NCBI GenBank assembly: GCA_039090855.1
Contig: CM076990.1
Span: forward strand, 197,909,232-197,973,231
Reading direction: 5' to 3'
DNA from: Macrothele yani
Taxonomy: Eukaryota > Arthropoda > Arachnida > Araneae > Macrothelidae
Length of the DNA stretch: 64,000 nt
Made by a program: the position numbers and the translations under genes. This document shows, piece by piece, positions 11,440 to 22,375 of the stretch. Positions within the stretch are counted from its first letter, which is position 1; each line of letters begins with the position of its first letter. The notes under the pieces are model-generated. The model did no database searches and was not told where the DNA came from. It was given only the letters and a program-made list of their open reading frames with translations.

Positions 11440-13110
11440 ATCAAAGCTATTCAAAGTCAATGGAACCGGTATGGAAAACAATAGTATCTGACGGAAGAAA
11501 GAAGTTTTTCAATCGGATCTTTAATCCCTCAGATATTGCTGTAAACGGAATCGTGAGCTTACGAACTCTTAGAAACAGAGTTATCGACAAAAATAAGATG
11601 TGATTTTACGTCCCTTGGTGGGAAAACCATGCATTATTTTAGAAAGAAAGTATTCACAAAAGTTTTATCCATATGACCGGTATCGGCCCATGAAAAAAAA
11701 ATTTTAGTCGACTTTTCAGGAGCCCAGATTTTGCTACAAATACATCAGAAGTAGAAATTAACACTTATGACCACTGTTGGCCAAACCATTCCTTACCAAA
11801 CATTAGAAATTACGTGAAAAATAGTTTCCGTCAGGTCTTGTATGCGATAGAGGAAGAATTTTTCAAATCGGAGTTTTAGGAGCAGAAAACGCAATTTACC
11901 ATTGTGCGCCCTAGCGGAAAGTCCATGATTTACTTGAAAATTTTGAATTTATAAGAAAAACATTTCGCATCGGAAACATTATCCAACAAAGAAGGAATTT
12001 TTCAAATCGTACTCTCAGAAGTAGAGATATTGACGAAAATAAGATATACATCTACGCCCCTGGCGTAGAAACCATGCATTATTTCAAGAAGAAAATGTTC
12101 CTAAAATGTTTGTCTACATGAGTAGTATCGGTCCACAAAATACTTTTTTCAATCGAGATTTTAGAAGCTCATATTTTGCTGCAAATACATCAGAAGCGGA
12201 AATTAAGGTTTACGCCCCCTGGTGGCCAAACCATTTTTTCCAAAAATTAAAAATTATGTGTAAACGATTTCCCATCAGGAGCTGTATCCGGTGCAGAAAG
12301 AATTTTCCAGATCGGACATTTAGAAGCAGAGATATAGGGGAAAACGCAATTTACCTTTACGCCCCCTAGCGGAAAGTCTATGAATTACGTGAAATTTTGA
12401 AATTATATGAAAAACACGCGACACGGAAAACACTATCCAACAAAGAAGGAATTTTTCAAATCGGACTCCTAGAAGTCGAGATATTGACAAAAATAAGATA
12501 TACATCTACGCCCTCTGGCGGAGAAACTGTGGAATATTTTAGGAAGAAAATATTCCCAAAAGGTTTATCGATGTGAGTGGCATCAGTCCACGAAAGAATT
12601 TTTTCAATCGATATTTTAGAAGCTCAGATTTTATGGCAAATACACAGAAGCGAAAATTAACTCTTACGCCCCCTGGTGGCCAAAGTATTCTTTACCAAAA
12701 ATTCGAAATTACATGCAAAAGATTGTGCATCAGGAGATGTATCCGCTGAAAAAAAAACACTTCAAATCGGAGTTTTAGAAGAAGAGTTATTGGAAAAAAT
12801 GCAATTTACTTTTACGCCCCCTAGCGGAAAATCTATGTGTAATTTGAAAAAGAAACTATATCCAAAATACTCTTCGACATAAATGGAATCGAAATATAAA
12901 AATTTTTTTTCAATCGGATGTTTAGAAGCAAATATGTGGAATAAAACGTATTTTTGAATTCGATATGATCTGCATTTACGCTCTCTAGCGGCGAAATTGT
13001 ACATCGTAAAAAAAAAAACGAAATAAAGGATCATCATTCGCATATTTCAAGCTTTCGAATGCAAAAAGAATTTTTTCAAATCGGACTAATAGTTGCAGAG
13101 ATACCGTGGG
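11440..13110 (+). repeat. Array B: ~150-bp monomers in a ~450-bp trimeric higher-order repeat
   Basis: Monomers recur every ~150 bp, each built around TACGCCCCCTRGYGG. Three monomer types (with GAAACCATG, GGCCAAACCATT or CGGAAAGTCTATG after the core) repeat in fixed order. The anchor AAATAAGAT falls at 11591, 12037 and 12491, giving a 446-454 bp higher-order unit present about three times plus partial ends. Later copies are less decayed than the first. Confidence 0.85.
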
Positions 13111-13169
13111 TACAGACGGACGGACAAACCGATAACATAAGCACGATCTTTTTTTACAAAAGACGTGCT
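13111..13169 (+). repeat. GACGGAC trailer and terminal hairpin of array B
   Basis: TACAGACGGACGGACAAACC (13111-13130) is followed about 12 bases later by a hairpin at 13140-13169, arms AGCACG/CGTGCT extended by TCTTTT/AAAAGA. The design matches that ending array A. Confidence 0.78.
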
Positions 13170-13792
13170 AGAAATAAAAAAATCCATTCCTACTTTTATT
13201 TTCAGCCTAAATGCTCCTGTCGTATCGCAGGACCTAAATTACGAAGGGATCATTACCAAAAGACGTGCCAATAATGGAGGTCACACCTGGGCGCTGCTCT
13301 CTGTGATCAAGGCTGGATTATGAGGGTGGCTAACGGGGCTATAGCCCAGGTGCTCACCATTACCAAGGGCCCAAGAGATATGCCACTTTACCACATATAA
13401 TGCACAGGTTACATTAAAGTGCCAAAAGTCTTGAGATACGTATCTTCTATCGTGTAGGACGTCTTCTAGTCCGGCGAAGTGCAGCCACTCGACGTGGTAT
13501 GGATTCCACAAGTGGCCGGACGACTTCTGGAGAGATGTTGAGCCATGCAGTCTGAACAGCCGCCCACAGTTCCCCGGTACTTGTACGTGCAGGATCTTGG
13601 ATGCGGATGGACCTTTCCACCAAGTAGCATAAGTGCTCTATTGGGTTCATGTCGGGCGAACGTGGTGGCCACACCATTCGTCGCAACTGTTTAGAATGCT
13701 TCTCGAAGCAATTTTGGACAACTTAGGCCCGATGACATGTGCATTGTCCGCCTGGAAAATCCCGTCCTTGATTAGGTACATGAAGTCTATGA

Positions 13793-14025
13793 GCCGCCCC
13801 GGTGGCGCAGTGGTCTAAGCGATGGCCTCTGATCATTCGTCCGAACGGGGTCCGGGTTCGAATCCCGGTTAGGCATGGATGTTGTGTTTGTCTTACGGCA
13901 CTGGCTCTCTCCCTTCCCTGGAACCAGTGACCCTAAATTAGGGACGGGCGACTGCTTATAGCCCATTGAGTTGCTCACGGTGGTAGTTTAACCTCCAATA
14001 AAAAAAAAAAAAAAAAAAAAAAAAA
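13793..14025 (+). mobile_element. tRNA-derived SINE type 2 with poly-A and 11-bp target duplication
   Basis: The head reads GCCGCCCCGGTGGCGCAGTG with an A box and a GGTTCGAATCC B box. The body carries GGATGTTGTGTTTGTCTTA, TCCCTTCCCTGGAACCAGTG and AACCTCCAAT, ending in a ~26-base A run. GAAGTCTATGA flanks both sides (13782-13792, 14026-14036). Other copies: 18326-18546, ~30000-30165, 45536-45755 and 59300-59508. Confidence 0.95.
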
Positions 14026-14169
14026 GAAGTCTATGAAGGGCTGCAAATGGTCACCCAGCAGAGCAACAAAGCGATTATCAGTTACTGACGTATTTACGAG
14101 GACCAACGGACCCAAACCGCGCCACGTTAAGACACCCCACACATGCATGGAACCACCAGCAGCTTGCAC

Positions 14170-14466
14170 AGTGCCTTGTTGACAGCTTGGGTCCATGGCT
14201 TCATGGGGTCTGCGCCACACCCGAACCCTACCATCAGCTCGTAACAACTGGAAGCGTGACTCATCGGACCACGCCCCATGTTGCCACTCTTCCAGGGTCC
14301 AATTGCCGTGTTCACACAATGCCTTGTTGACACCTCGGGTCCATGGCTTCATGGGGTCGGCGCCACACCCGAAAACTATCATCAGCTCGTAACAACTGGC
14401 AGCGTGACTCATCAGACCTCGCCACATGTTGCTTCTCTTGCAGGGTCCAATTACCGTGTTCACGAG
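14170..14466. repeat. 148-bp tandem duplication inside a Tc1 transposase
   Basis: Two diverged copies in direct orientation, first base of CCATGGCTTC at 14193 and 14341. The copies differ by scattered substitutions, so the duplication is not recent. Confidence 0.85.
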
Positions 14467-15033
14467 CCCGGATGAGGCGCTGTGTCCGATATGGTGGTAT
14501 TAAAAAAAGGCTCTCTGGTGGGTCTTCTGCTCCCGTATCTCATGGACGCTAAATTACGCTGCACTGACCTGATGGATATGTTTCTGGTACCTCCTGCATT
14601 GAATGTGGATGTTATTTGAGCCAGTGCCGCTTGTCTATTAGCATGGACAATCCTGGTCAGATGCCGCTGGTCACGGTCATTCAGCACTCGTGGGTCGGCC
14701 ACTGCGCTGTCCACGGTGGGTGCTAATGCCTTCCATGAGGTATTCTCGGTACACACGTAACAATGTGGATCGAGGAATGTTGAATGTTCGCACAACTTCG
14801 GAAATTGAATGTCCCATCCGTTTGGCTCTCACTTACATGCCTCTTTCAAACTCCGATAATTCACGTCGGCTTGCCATAATCCTACTAGCGGTTGTTCAAC
14901 ATGACTCACGTGATTACACCTTTCAACTGATAAAAGTCCTGGCGTGCGTCAATACCTTTATACAACGGCAGCGCCAGTTAAAAATGTGCATACTGCTATC
15001 TCATGACTTTTAGAACTTCAGTGTATATTTCTA

Positions 15034-15116
15034 TATATCATCATCAACCATTACCTGTCCACTGCTGGATGGTCTTCTCAAATTTCTTCCGCAACTTTCT
15101 CTCTTGAGCCAGACTT

Positions 15117-15153
<37 letters not shown>
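15034..15153 (-). mobile_element. RTE 3' tip fragment followed by a (CA)n microsatellite
   Basis: TCATCATCAACCATTACCTG and CCACTGCTGGATGGTCTTCT match the extreme 3' end of the RTE at 55 kb. A CA repeat of about 15 units follows at 15120-15153. Confidence 0.75.
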
Positions 15154-15155
<2 letters not shown>

Positions 15156-15925
15156 TATATATTCTCTGAAACACTAGAACTTTTGACCTATATCCGTACC
15201 TGGACTTAAAAAAATGTGAAAAGGTCGTGTTGACTCTACAAGGAAGCATCGGATGGCTTCGACTAGTGCAAATGAAACGCATTGATATAACGGAAATTGG
15301 AAGATGCGGTTCGATTCCTGCTAGTTTTCTGATGAGATGGGAAACGGTGAAAATACTGCACCTTTCTGCCAATGATGACATTTGTATGTGCCTTCCATGT
15401 ATTTGGAGACAATTATTTCTTCTGGGGGATTATTTTTGCATTGATATCTAAATGCTTTTGTTATTTGCATGACTAAAAAGATGCACCAAGAAAAGTATAC
15501 GATGCTAAATCATTAAGAAATCCAAGACAATATCTAAGAATCTTAAGCTTTCAACTCACGATCTTATGAAAACAGTGGGAAATGCAACGACTTGTTGGAA
15601 TGAAAAAAATGTGCAGATAATTCATTACTTTGAAAAATACACAACGTATTAGTTGCCACAAATCCAATGCATACTGCTGCGGTTTCGCGTTTAAATGGAC
15701 TTCATAATGGTTCTACGTCTTGAGTTCTTTGGGGGTCCACTCAGACACCTTACCTCAGGCTAGTGACTTACTCACTCGTCTTAGCCTAAGGGACCACCAA
15801 GACTCTAATTCGGCCCTGTCTGTGATGCTTCGGTATTACCAAAGATTGGTAAACACCCAGCAGATCTTAAAATCTTTCGTCTGTGATGTTTCGGTATAAA
15901 GGTTCAGCTTTGTGGAAGAAAAAGC

Positions 15926-15972
<47 letters not shown>

Positions 15973-15990
15973 TTTATCTATCATAGGTAA
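15154..15990. other. Unassigned; (GA)n microsatellite at 15925-15970
   Basis: A GA dinucleotide run lies just before the mariner relic. No gene recognised in the remainder. Confidence 0.55.
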
Positions 15991-16960
15991 GAGGGTGAGT
16001 CGAAAGTTTCCCAATACTTGGATCATTTTATGTCTTCATACGTACCTTTAAGACAAAAGCTGACTAGCATTCAAAGTATAAGCCATCGTGTTGCACCGTC
16101 TTTTGCCATCTCTCTTCCAGTTCTCCGATTCCGCGGCGGTACCAGTTCTTGTCCTTCGAGGCGAAGAACTCCTTCACCCCAGCTGCCACCTTCTCCTGAT
16201 TTCTGAAGTGTCGCCCGCGAAGGAAGTGGGCCATGGATCGGAACAAGTAATAATCCGACGGGGCAAGGTCCGGACTCTATGCTGGGTGTGGCATCAGTTC
16301 GATGCCCTCAAGTGCCTGGAGTTTTGCCCGGGTCGTTCGCGCGATATAAGGCACCAGTGCCGGATACTTCTCCTCCAAAACAGCATACATCCGCTCCAGC
16401 TGTTCACAGTAGAGGTTGGCCTTGATGTTCCGACTGTCTGGAACTAATTCGTAATGGATTATCCCCTCGAAATTCCACCAGACGCAGAGCATCACCTTGT
16501 GCTCAAGCACCCGTGTTTGGCAACAGGTTCTGGAAGCTGGTGCAGGATCAACCACTGCTATTGTGTGTTAGGATTATGGAAACAGACCCACTTTTCATCG
16601 CACCTAACAATTCTCTTGATAAAACATATATCGCGCGGGTTTTCTAGGAGTTTCGTGCACACTTCCACTCGCCAGTTTGGCGTCATTTAGTGAGGAACAA
16701 TGCGGCAGCTCCTGTAGACCTTGCCGAGGTTATGAAGGTGGCGAACCACTGCGGTCTGTGATCTGTCCAGCTCGCCTGATGATCTCTGAGTGCTGGTTGT
16801 CAGATTTGCCTCTACGGCCTGGCGCACGGCTTCCAAATCCATGGTTCACGGCCTACTTGACCTTGGCTGGTCGTCCAGGTTTCTGTCACCTCAGGGAAAT
16901 TTCTTGAACCATCAGTTTGCGGTGCTGTGGTCCACGGAACCTTTCCCTTTCGCATGACAA
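15991..16960 (-). pseudogene. mariner transposase relic (SETMAR-like)
   Basis: A terminal-repeat-like start GGGTGAGTCGAAAGTTTCCC is at 15994. On the minus strand, broken frames give the order expected of a mariner: VWWNFEGIIHYELVPDSRNI, ANLYCEQLERMYAVLEEKYP, the PYIARTTRAK segment that replaces the usual catalytic DNARPH motif, LEGIELMPHPA, then FRSMAHFLRGRHF and WYRRGIGELEERW ending KTVQHDGLYFE. The catalytic strand with Asp is lost to frameshifts and the N-terminus is barely readable. An inactive, old copy. Confidence 0.85.
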
Positions 16961-17800
16961 ATGTTTCGATTATTATCTGATATACAGAAGCAATGAAGAA
17001 TATATTTTCACGTGAACAAGTGAATTTAGAAATACCTACACCATGTTACGTGAATTTTGTTTTGCAATTTTGGAAAACGGCACATTAAATTCCATAAACT
17101 TACTTAATTCAGAGCTAACAAACTTTAATTTAATTACAAAATCAGGTTTAATGTTTAATATTAAGAAGACAAAGGTCATGTCAACTTGCATCCTCGCACA
17201 TTTTATAATTGAAGGGGGCGAGGAAGCAGGAAATATAAGAAAAAAGAAAGAAGTCCTAAAAAGACCATCTGGGAGGAAGCGGTGGGGACATTTTTACGAA
17301 TTTCTTTATGACCCAATAAAGATACGTGCGTAGATCAGATTGTTATTTTCAGTTTCTCCCACCTACTCTGATTTCAGTACCAAGCTCTGCCTTATCCTGT
17401 CTCGAGACGTTACAGATGCTAGACAATACGACAATAGCAAAGAACTAACAAAGAATGTCCCCATGTTTTTTGCCCCCGCTGTCCTTGTTTTCCCTTTATC
17501 TTTTGCTCTCTCTCTTCTCTCTCTCTTTTTATTCTATTTCCTTCTCTTTCTTTGTTTACTGAACCTAAATCAATGTAATAAGTATTTTAAATCCTCCGTA
17601 CTAAGTTTAATTGTTCATATTTTTTAGAAAAACTGAAAACAAAATATGCAAAGTTAATCATTTACGATCTTCGCTACTTTAGATGTAAAAACTTCGTTAG
17701 AGTGGGGGGAGATCGCCCCAGTCACCCCCGCTGAATCCGCCACTGCGAGGAAGGTCGTAAGCAATTTTATTTTCTTGGGTTCCACAAAAAAAAAAAAAAA
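16961..17800. other. Unassigned; pyrimidine-rich stretch and possible hAT terminus
   Basis: No gene recognised. Reverse-complemented 17700-17745 reads CAGTGGCGGATTCAGCGGGG, resembling hAT-type termini, but I could not find a partner end. An A run of about 21 lies at 17786-17806. Confidence 0.4.
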
Positions 17801-18042
17801 AAAAAAGTGGTGTGAATTCATGCACGGAAAATTTCTGAAAATAAGGTGATGCAAAGTTGCTGGTAAGTGTCCGTCTTTTAACGAAATTTCCGTTTTTAAA
17901 AGTGCCCATTTTTTTAACCCGTATTTTCACAGATTTTTCCGTCGTCAGTAATTCCGTTTATTTCAGAAAAGTCTGTTTTAAGTTTTTCCGCATTTATATA
18001 GAAATTTCTCAAAATCGAAAGTCTTGAATTTTTTAATCCTGT

Positions 18043-18112
18043 CGTGCCGGTAGCTGAGGTCGATTTGGTTGGATGTACCCAAGCCAGGCGCCTTAATCAC
18101 TGAGCCACAATG
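18043..18112 (-). other. tRNA-like segment inside CACTG repeat copy 1
   Basis: Reverse complemented, GTGGCTCAGTGATTAAGGCG resembles the 5' half of a tRNA with an A box. The B-box region is decayed. The equivalent position in copies 2-4 also holds a tRNA-like segment. Confidence 0.55.
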
Positions 18113-18325
18113 TCTTCGAAAACGCACTCACGTTCAAGGTAAAACTTATTGCGCGATGATGATTTTTTTTTCTTCATTGATGCGAATGATTTAAGCATCT
18201 TATTTTGTGCTGGAGTTTATTATTATTTTTAAAAGGTTTGAAATAATTATATTTTTTCTGTAAGAGGACTTATCACAAATTAAGTAGTTTTTCCATTTTT
18301 TTCAAAACAACAGAATGATTTGGAA

Positions 18326-18546
18326 CTTTTTTTTTTTTAATTGGAGGTTTAACGACCACCGTGAGCAACTCATCGGGCTATAAGCAGTCGCCCGTTCTTA
18401 ATTTGGAGCCACTGGTTCCAGGGAAGGAAGAGAGCCAGGGCCATAAGACAAACACAACATCCATGTCTCACCGGGATCCGAACTCGGACCCCTTTCAGAC
18501 GAATGACCAGAAGCCATCACTTAGGCCACTGCGCCACCGGGACGGC
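18326..18546 (-). mobile_element. tRNA-derived SINE type 2, reverse orientation
   Basis: Poly-T, then the reverse complement of the SINE body and head as at 13793. GATTTGGAA flanks it at 18317-18325 and 18547-18555. It lies inside CACTG repeat copy 1. Confidence 0.93.
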
Positions 18547-19229
18547 GATTTGGAATTTGAGATCTTTTTTTATAACTGACAATAACTTTCAATTAACTTT
18601 AAGAGAAGGTTAAATGTACTGTTTTATAATGTTATTTCACAAAACTTCTGAACATAAAATTTACTCTTGATAGCTATAATAACTTGTGTCCTAAGCACTC
18701 CACAGACTGATATATAGACATTCTACAATCACCTGTACAATAATTTATGTACCTGTATTCTTACGGTAGCACGATATACAATAGCTGGAGCACAAAATGG
18801 GGGAGAGGAAAAGGAACATCTAGTGCCACAATAACCGAAATTCATGCGATATGCTACCCACAATATCCGCTATAGAACTTCAAAATCAGTTCCTATGACA
18901 GACGATTGAAATTAGCAGTTAATAAAACCTCAAGTATTCCAGAGAATAGCTCCTGTTAGCAGAAAGTTTCCATCATATGTATACGGAAAAAGTTAGAACG
19001 GAGTTTTCCCGTTAATATACGAAAGGAATTGCGGAAAGGTTTCTGAAAATCCAGAATTTTCCTCCGTGAAATACAAATTTCTTTCCATCATGTCACGGAA
19101 ATATACTTCGCTAATTCACGAAAGGAATCTGGAAAAGTGGCTCGTGAATTTCATAAAACTTTCTACAGCGTATTATATAACGAGGGGCAGTGTGCTGGAG
19201 AAATAAGATTTGCCCGAAAGAGAAAGGCA

Positions 19230-19735
19230 ATGCCAAATTTAGAGAAGATTATGAGAATAATGACATTTTAATTACAACAAAACTCAGAATTGTTAAACCT
19301 ATGGTCTTTTCTGCAGTAATGTATGATTGTGAAAGCTGAACATTGAGGAAGATTGAGAGTAAGAAGATAAATGCTATTGAATTGGGCAGCTGGAGACTGC
19401 TACTTAGAATTAAATGGACTGCAAGAACTAATGAAACAGTACTTGACCAAATCAATCCCAGCTGCTCACTTGAAGCAATGAACTGTTGGCAAAAATTCAC
19501 ATATTCTGCACATGTAATACTTGCCAATGATAGGTTAGAAAAAGTGGTCCTGTTTGGTGAGGCTGTAGCAAACAGAAGAAGAAGAAGACAGAGAACATGA
19601 TGGTTGGACGGAATCAAAGACGCTTGTGGAACGACCTTCGAAGATCTGCGAGATCTTGTTGAGAACAGGTCGAGATGGCGGGCCTCTGTTCATGCAATTA
19701 CTAAGAGTCGAACACGATGCGATGGAACATAACAA
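19230..19735 (+). pseudogene. LINE reverse-transcriptase C-terminal fragment, distinct from the local RTE
   Basis: Readable segments include TLRKIESKKINAIELGSWRL, LLRIKWTARTNETVLDQI, SAHVILANDRLEKVVLFGEA and RRRRRQRT-WLDGIKDACG, ending with ENRSRWRASVHAITKSR. This is the tail region found after the RT domain in RTE- and related LINE proteins, but it diverges from the copy at 55-58 kb. The RT domain itself is absent. Confidence 0.75.
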
Positions 19736-19739
19736 CAGT

Positions 19740-20300
19740 AATGCTTTTACGTTGACATCACATGGTGAAGCTGGGAGTTGCATTTTCCGCATACCTTAAG
19801 GGAAATTTTGATAGACATCGCCTGGGATAGCATACTGTTAGGAAATTTGAGATTTGTCATTTTTCTCTATAGAAGAGTGATGTATAGAGACCATAAACTG
19901 TCAAACCGAGTTCGAAAACTCATGATCTGAACCGTTTAGACCAAAAAGAAACGAAGACACGTTGATTCATTTTCGTCACTATGTAAAATTCCCTCCTGAA
20001 AAAAAAAGGAATGAAATGCAGATAGCATCTTCAAACAAAAAAGGTTTTCAGCCGCCGTAGAATTTACAAGGCAGCTTATTTTTTCAATTGTTACTCTGCA
20101 ATGGACACTAAATCGAGGGAAGAAAAAGTTGTTGATGCTCTAACCGAAAACGCTGAAAGAAGTCATTTCAGAATGTTAGGATTTCAGTTTTGTTTGAACG
20201 TTATAAAATACTAATAACAATGAGATATGTCACATGAAAAATTGCAAAAGATTTACGATTTTCCCTGTTCAACAACATGGCATAATTATACCCTAAAATA
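19740..20300. other. Unassigned AT-rich sequence
   Basis: No feature recognised. Confidence 0.5.
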
Positions 20301-21516
20301 CACTATAGTCAAAAGTCACCGGACACCCCTTCAAAAGCCAATAAATGGATCCGCTGCGTTGTTAAGATACCTGGTAAAGCTGCAAACGGTACAAAAACAA
20401 GTCTGCAGCTGACCGCGATCATATCGCACTATGAGGTTGACTGACTTTGAGAAATGAAAGATTGTTGGGTGCTATATTAGTGGGTTGTCCATAAGAGAAA
20501 CCGAGAGGCGTTCAAACATACCCAAGTCAACTGATTTGGATGTACTGAAAAAGTGGAAGACACATGGTATGACTGAAGCAGCAAAACGTACTGCCAGACC
20601 AAACAAATTCGGTGATAGAGGAAGTCGAAGCCTCAGGAGAGTCGTTACAGCTGATCGACGGAGTAATGCACAAGACCTCAGTGTACGGGTGAGGAAAAAT
20701 GCTGGAACCTCGATATGTACACGCACCATTCGCAGAGAACTTCATTCCATGGGTTACCGTGGTCGTGCGGCTGCTCATAAGCCTTTCACCTCCACTCGCA
20801 ATGCTACTCGTCGTTTATAGCGTGGTGTAAAGAACATTTATCGTGAATCGTAGATGAATGGAAACGGGTCCTATGGACTGATGAATCTAGATACACAATC
20901 CATCAGTCTGATGGCCGCGTATGGATATGGCGGCAGCCGGGGAAACGCTATTTATCACGGTGTACTGTTCCTATGGTCAAGTTTGGAGCTGGCAGTGTAC
21001 TCGTGTGGGGGTGTTTTTAGTGGTATGGTTCTGGCCCATCGGCTATCGTGGACAAACCTGTTAACCACACGTCTACCTCGATATTCTGGACAATTATGCC
21101 CTACCAACTTTGTAGCAATACTATGGAACCGAGCCTTGTTCTTACCATGCAGGATAATGCACCGAACCATAAAGCAAGGGCAGTTACGGCATGGTTTGAC
21201 GATAATTCCGTACAGTGTGTGGACTGGCCAACACAGAGCCCTAATCTTAATCCCACAGAGCACCTATGGAATGAATTAGAGCACCGCATAAGAAGTTTGA
21301 AACCAAGGCCTACTACTAAGCAACAGTTAGCAGCAGCATTATGTACTGAATGGAAGCGCATACCTATCGCTGTGCTTCAAAACCTTGTAGAAAGCATGTC
21401 TCGAAGGGTTAGTGCATGCATTAAGGCCAAAGGTGGACCGACACCGTACTAATGTATGTCAATAAATGCTATGTTGTGTTTCTCTTCTAGGTGTCCGGTG
21501 ACTTTTGACAATAAAG
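20301..21516 (+). mobile_element. Tc1-like transposon, about 1.2 kb
   Basis: Left end CACTATAGTCAAAAGTCACC; right end reverse complemented contains GTCAAAAGTCACCGGACACC. A near-complete Tc1 with a plus-strand transposase relic. Confidence 0.92.
20431..21452 (+). pseudogene. Tc1-like transposase with several lesions
   Basis: MRLTDFEK at 20431 is followed at once by a stop (20455), then the HTH region (LSIRETERRSNIPKS, SLRRVVTADRRSNAQDL, TIRRELHSMGYRGRAA). A stop at 20818 and frameshifts disturb the first catalytic strand, readable as WTDESRYTIHQSDGRV-like. The last third is well kept: LTMQDNAPNHKARAVTAWF (second Asp), WPTQSPNLNPTEHLWNELE (Glu), and the C-terminal RRVSACIKAKGGPTPY. The first catalytic Asp is not in frame with the rest. 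Confidence 0.87.
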
Positions 21517-21621
21517 CGTATGTCTCATGTGTCACTTATATCCCGGTGTACAATGCGCCGGTTTCACGACCCTGCATAAAATTATAAACAAGTAGGAACA
21601 CAATTATTTTTATCCTAAAGT

Positions 21622-22375
21622 CATCATCATCAACAATTATCAGTACACTGCTGCATGAAGGCCTCCTCAAGTTTCTTTCACAACTGTCTGCCTTGAGCCA
21701 GTCTCCCTCATGTCACCCCAGAATGCTTCCGAATTTCATCCACCCATATCCCAAAGGGTCTTCTTCTGGCTCTTTTTCTGTCCCTTGGTATCCTGTTGAA
21801 TATTTCGTTTCTCCATCGGCAGTCTGTTCTTTTATCAATATGTCTACCCCATTTCAAAGATCTTACTTTTGATCATATCTTCCACCCTCGTCATTTTCCT
21901 GATCCACGAGTTCTTCTTCTTATCTTTCCTTGTTACACCAAGCGTAGATCTATCCAGGCTTGTTTCAGTTGCATGCAGCCTCTGTATTCTTCTTTAGTTA
22001 AGGTCCATGTCTCTGATCCATAAGGAAGAGCTGGAAGGATGAATTGATTAAACGTGTTTCTTTTAAGTCACAACGGTAAATTGCTCTTGAAAACTATACT
22101 GTTTTTCTAAATGCCTTCCAACTAAATTTTATACGCCGATATATTTCTTTTTCAATAGGGCCTTCGCTTATATCTGTTGCCCAAGGTAAATGTAGGTATT
22201 GGTTACTTCTAGATTTTCACCATTAATCCCTAAATCTTCAATTTTTGTAAAAGCATTGTACATCAATTTTATTTTCTGAAAATTCATTTTTAGTCCCACT
22301 TCTTTACTCTTGCCAGCAAGTTCCTGAATCATTCTGTAAAGCTCAACGGGTGTGCTTGCAAAAATGACTATGTTT
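21622..22375 (-). mobile_element. RTE LINE, 5'-truncated copy
   Basis: From the 3' TCATCATCATCAACAATTAT through the C-terminal coding region up to ...MIQELAGKSKEVGLKMNFQK and NTYIYLGQQI. It aligns with about the last 250 codons of the intact RTE, with frame breaks. Confidence 0.88.

Larger units (their letters stand above)
13447..14877 (-). pseudogene. Tc1-like transposase, disrupted
   Basis: The start MASRRELSEFERGM at 14877 leads into the two HTH domains, with stops near 14833 and 14487. The catalytic core has MSDESRFQLLRADGRVRVWR (first Asp) and VWGVLTW. The 148-bp segment that encodes this catalytic strand is tandemly duplicated (14193 and 14341 both start CCATGGCTTC), which shifts the frame because 148 is not a multiple of three. 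A SINE then splits the gene at 13793-14025. Beyond the SINE, QADNAHVIGPKLSK and the C-terminal WxAVQTAWLNISPEVVRPLV remain in other frames. Not functional. Confidence 0.87.
13403..15023 (-). mobile_element. Tc1-like transposon carrying a SINE and an internal duplication
   Basis: The termini share an AAAAGTC(T/A)TGAGATA core; the right end is CACTGAAGTTC followed by TA. Apart from a 233-bp SINE and a 148-bp internal duplication, the length fits a Tc1. Confidence 0.85.
17807..19178 (+). mobile_element. CACTG-ended non-autonomous repeat, copy 1 (empty site)
   Basis: The left arm begins GTGGTGTGAATTCA and the right arm ends GTGAATTTCATAAAACTTTC then TACAGCG, matching copies 2-4. It is ~1.37 kb including a SINE at 18326-18546. 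Both arms are rich in ACGGAAA/TTTCCG motifs and can fold back on each other. No ORF. At 18774-18780 the sequence TATACA is uninterrupted; in copies 2-4 a mariner sits here. The terminus CACTGTAAAAA (clear in copy 4) suggests a CACTA- or Chapaev-like non-autonomous DNA transposon, which is inference. Confidence 0.75.
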
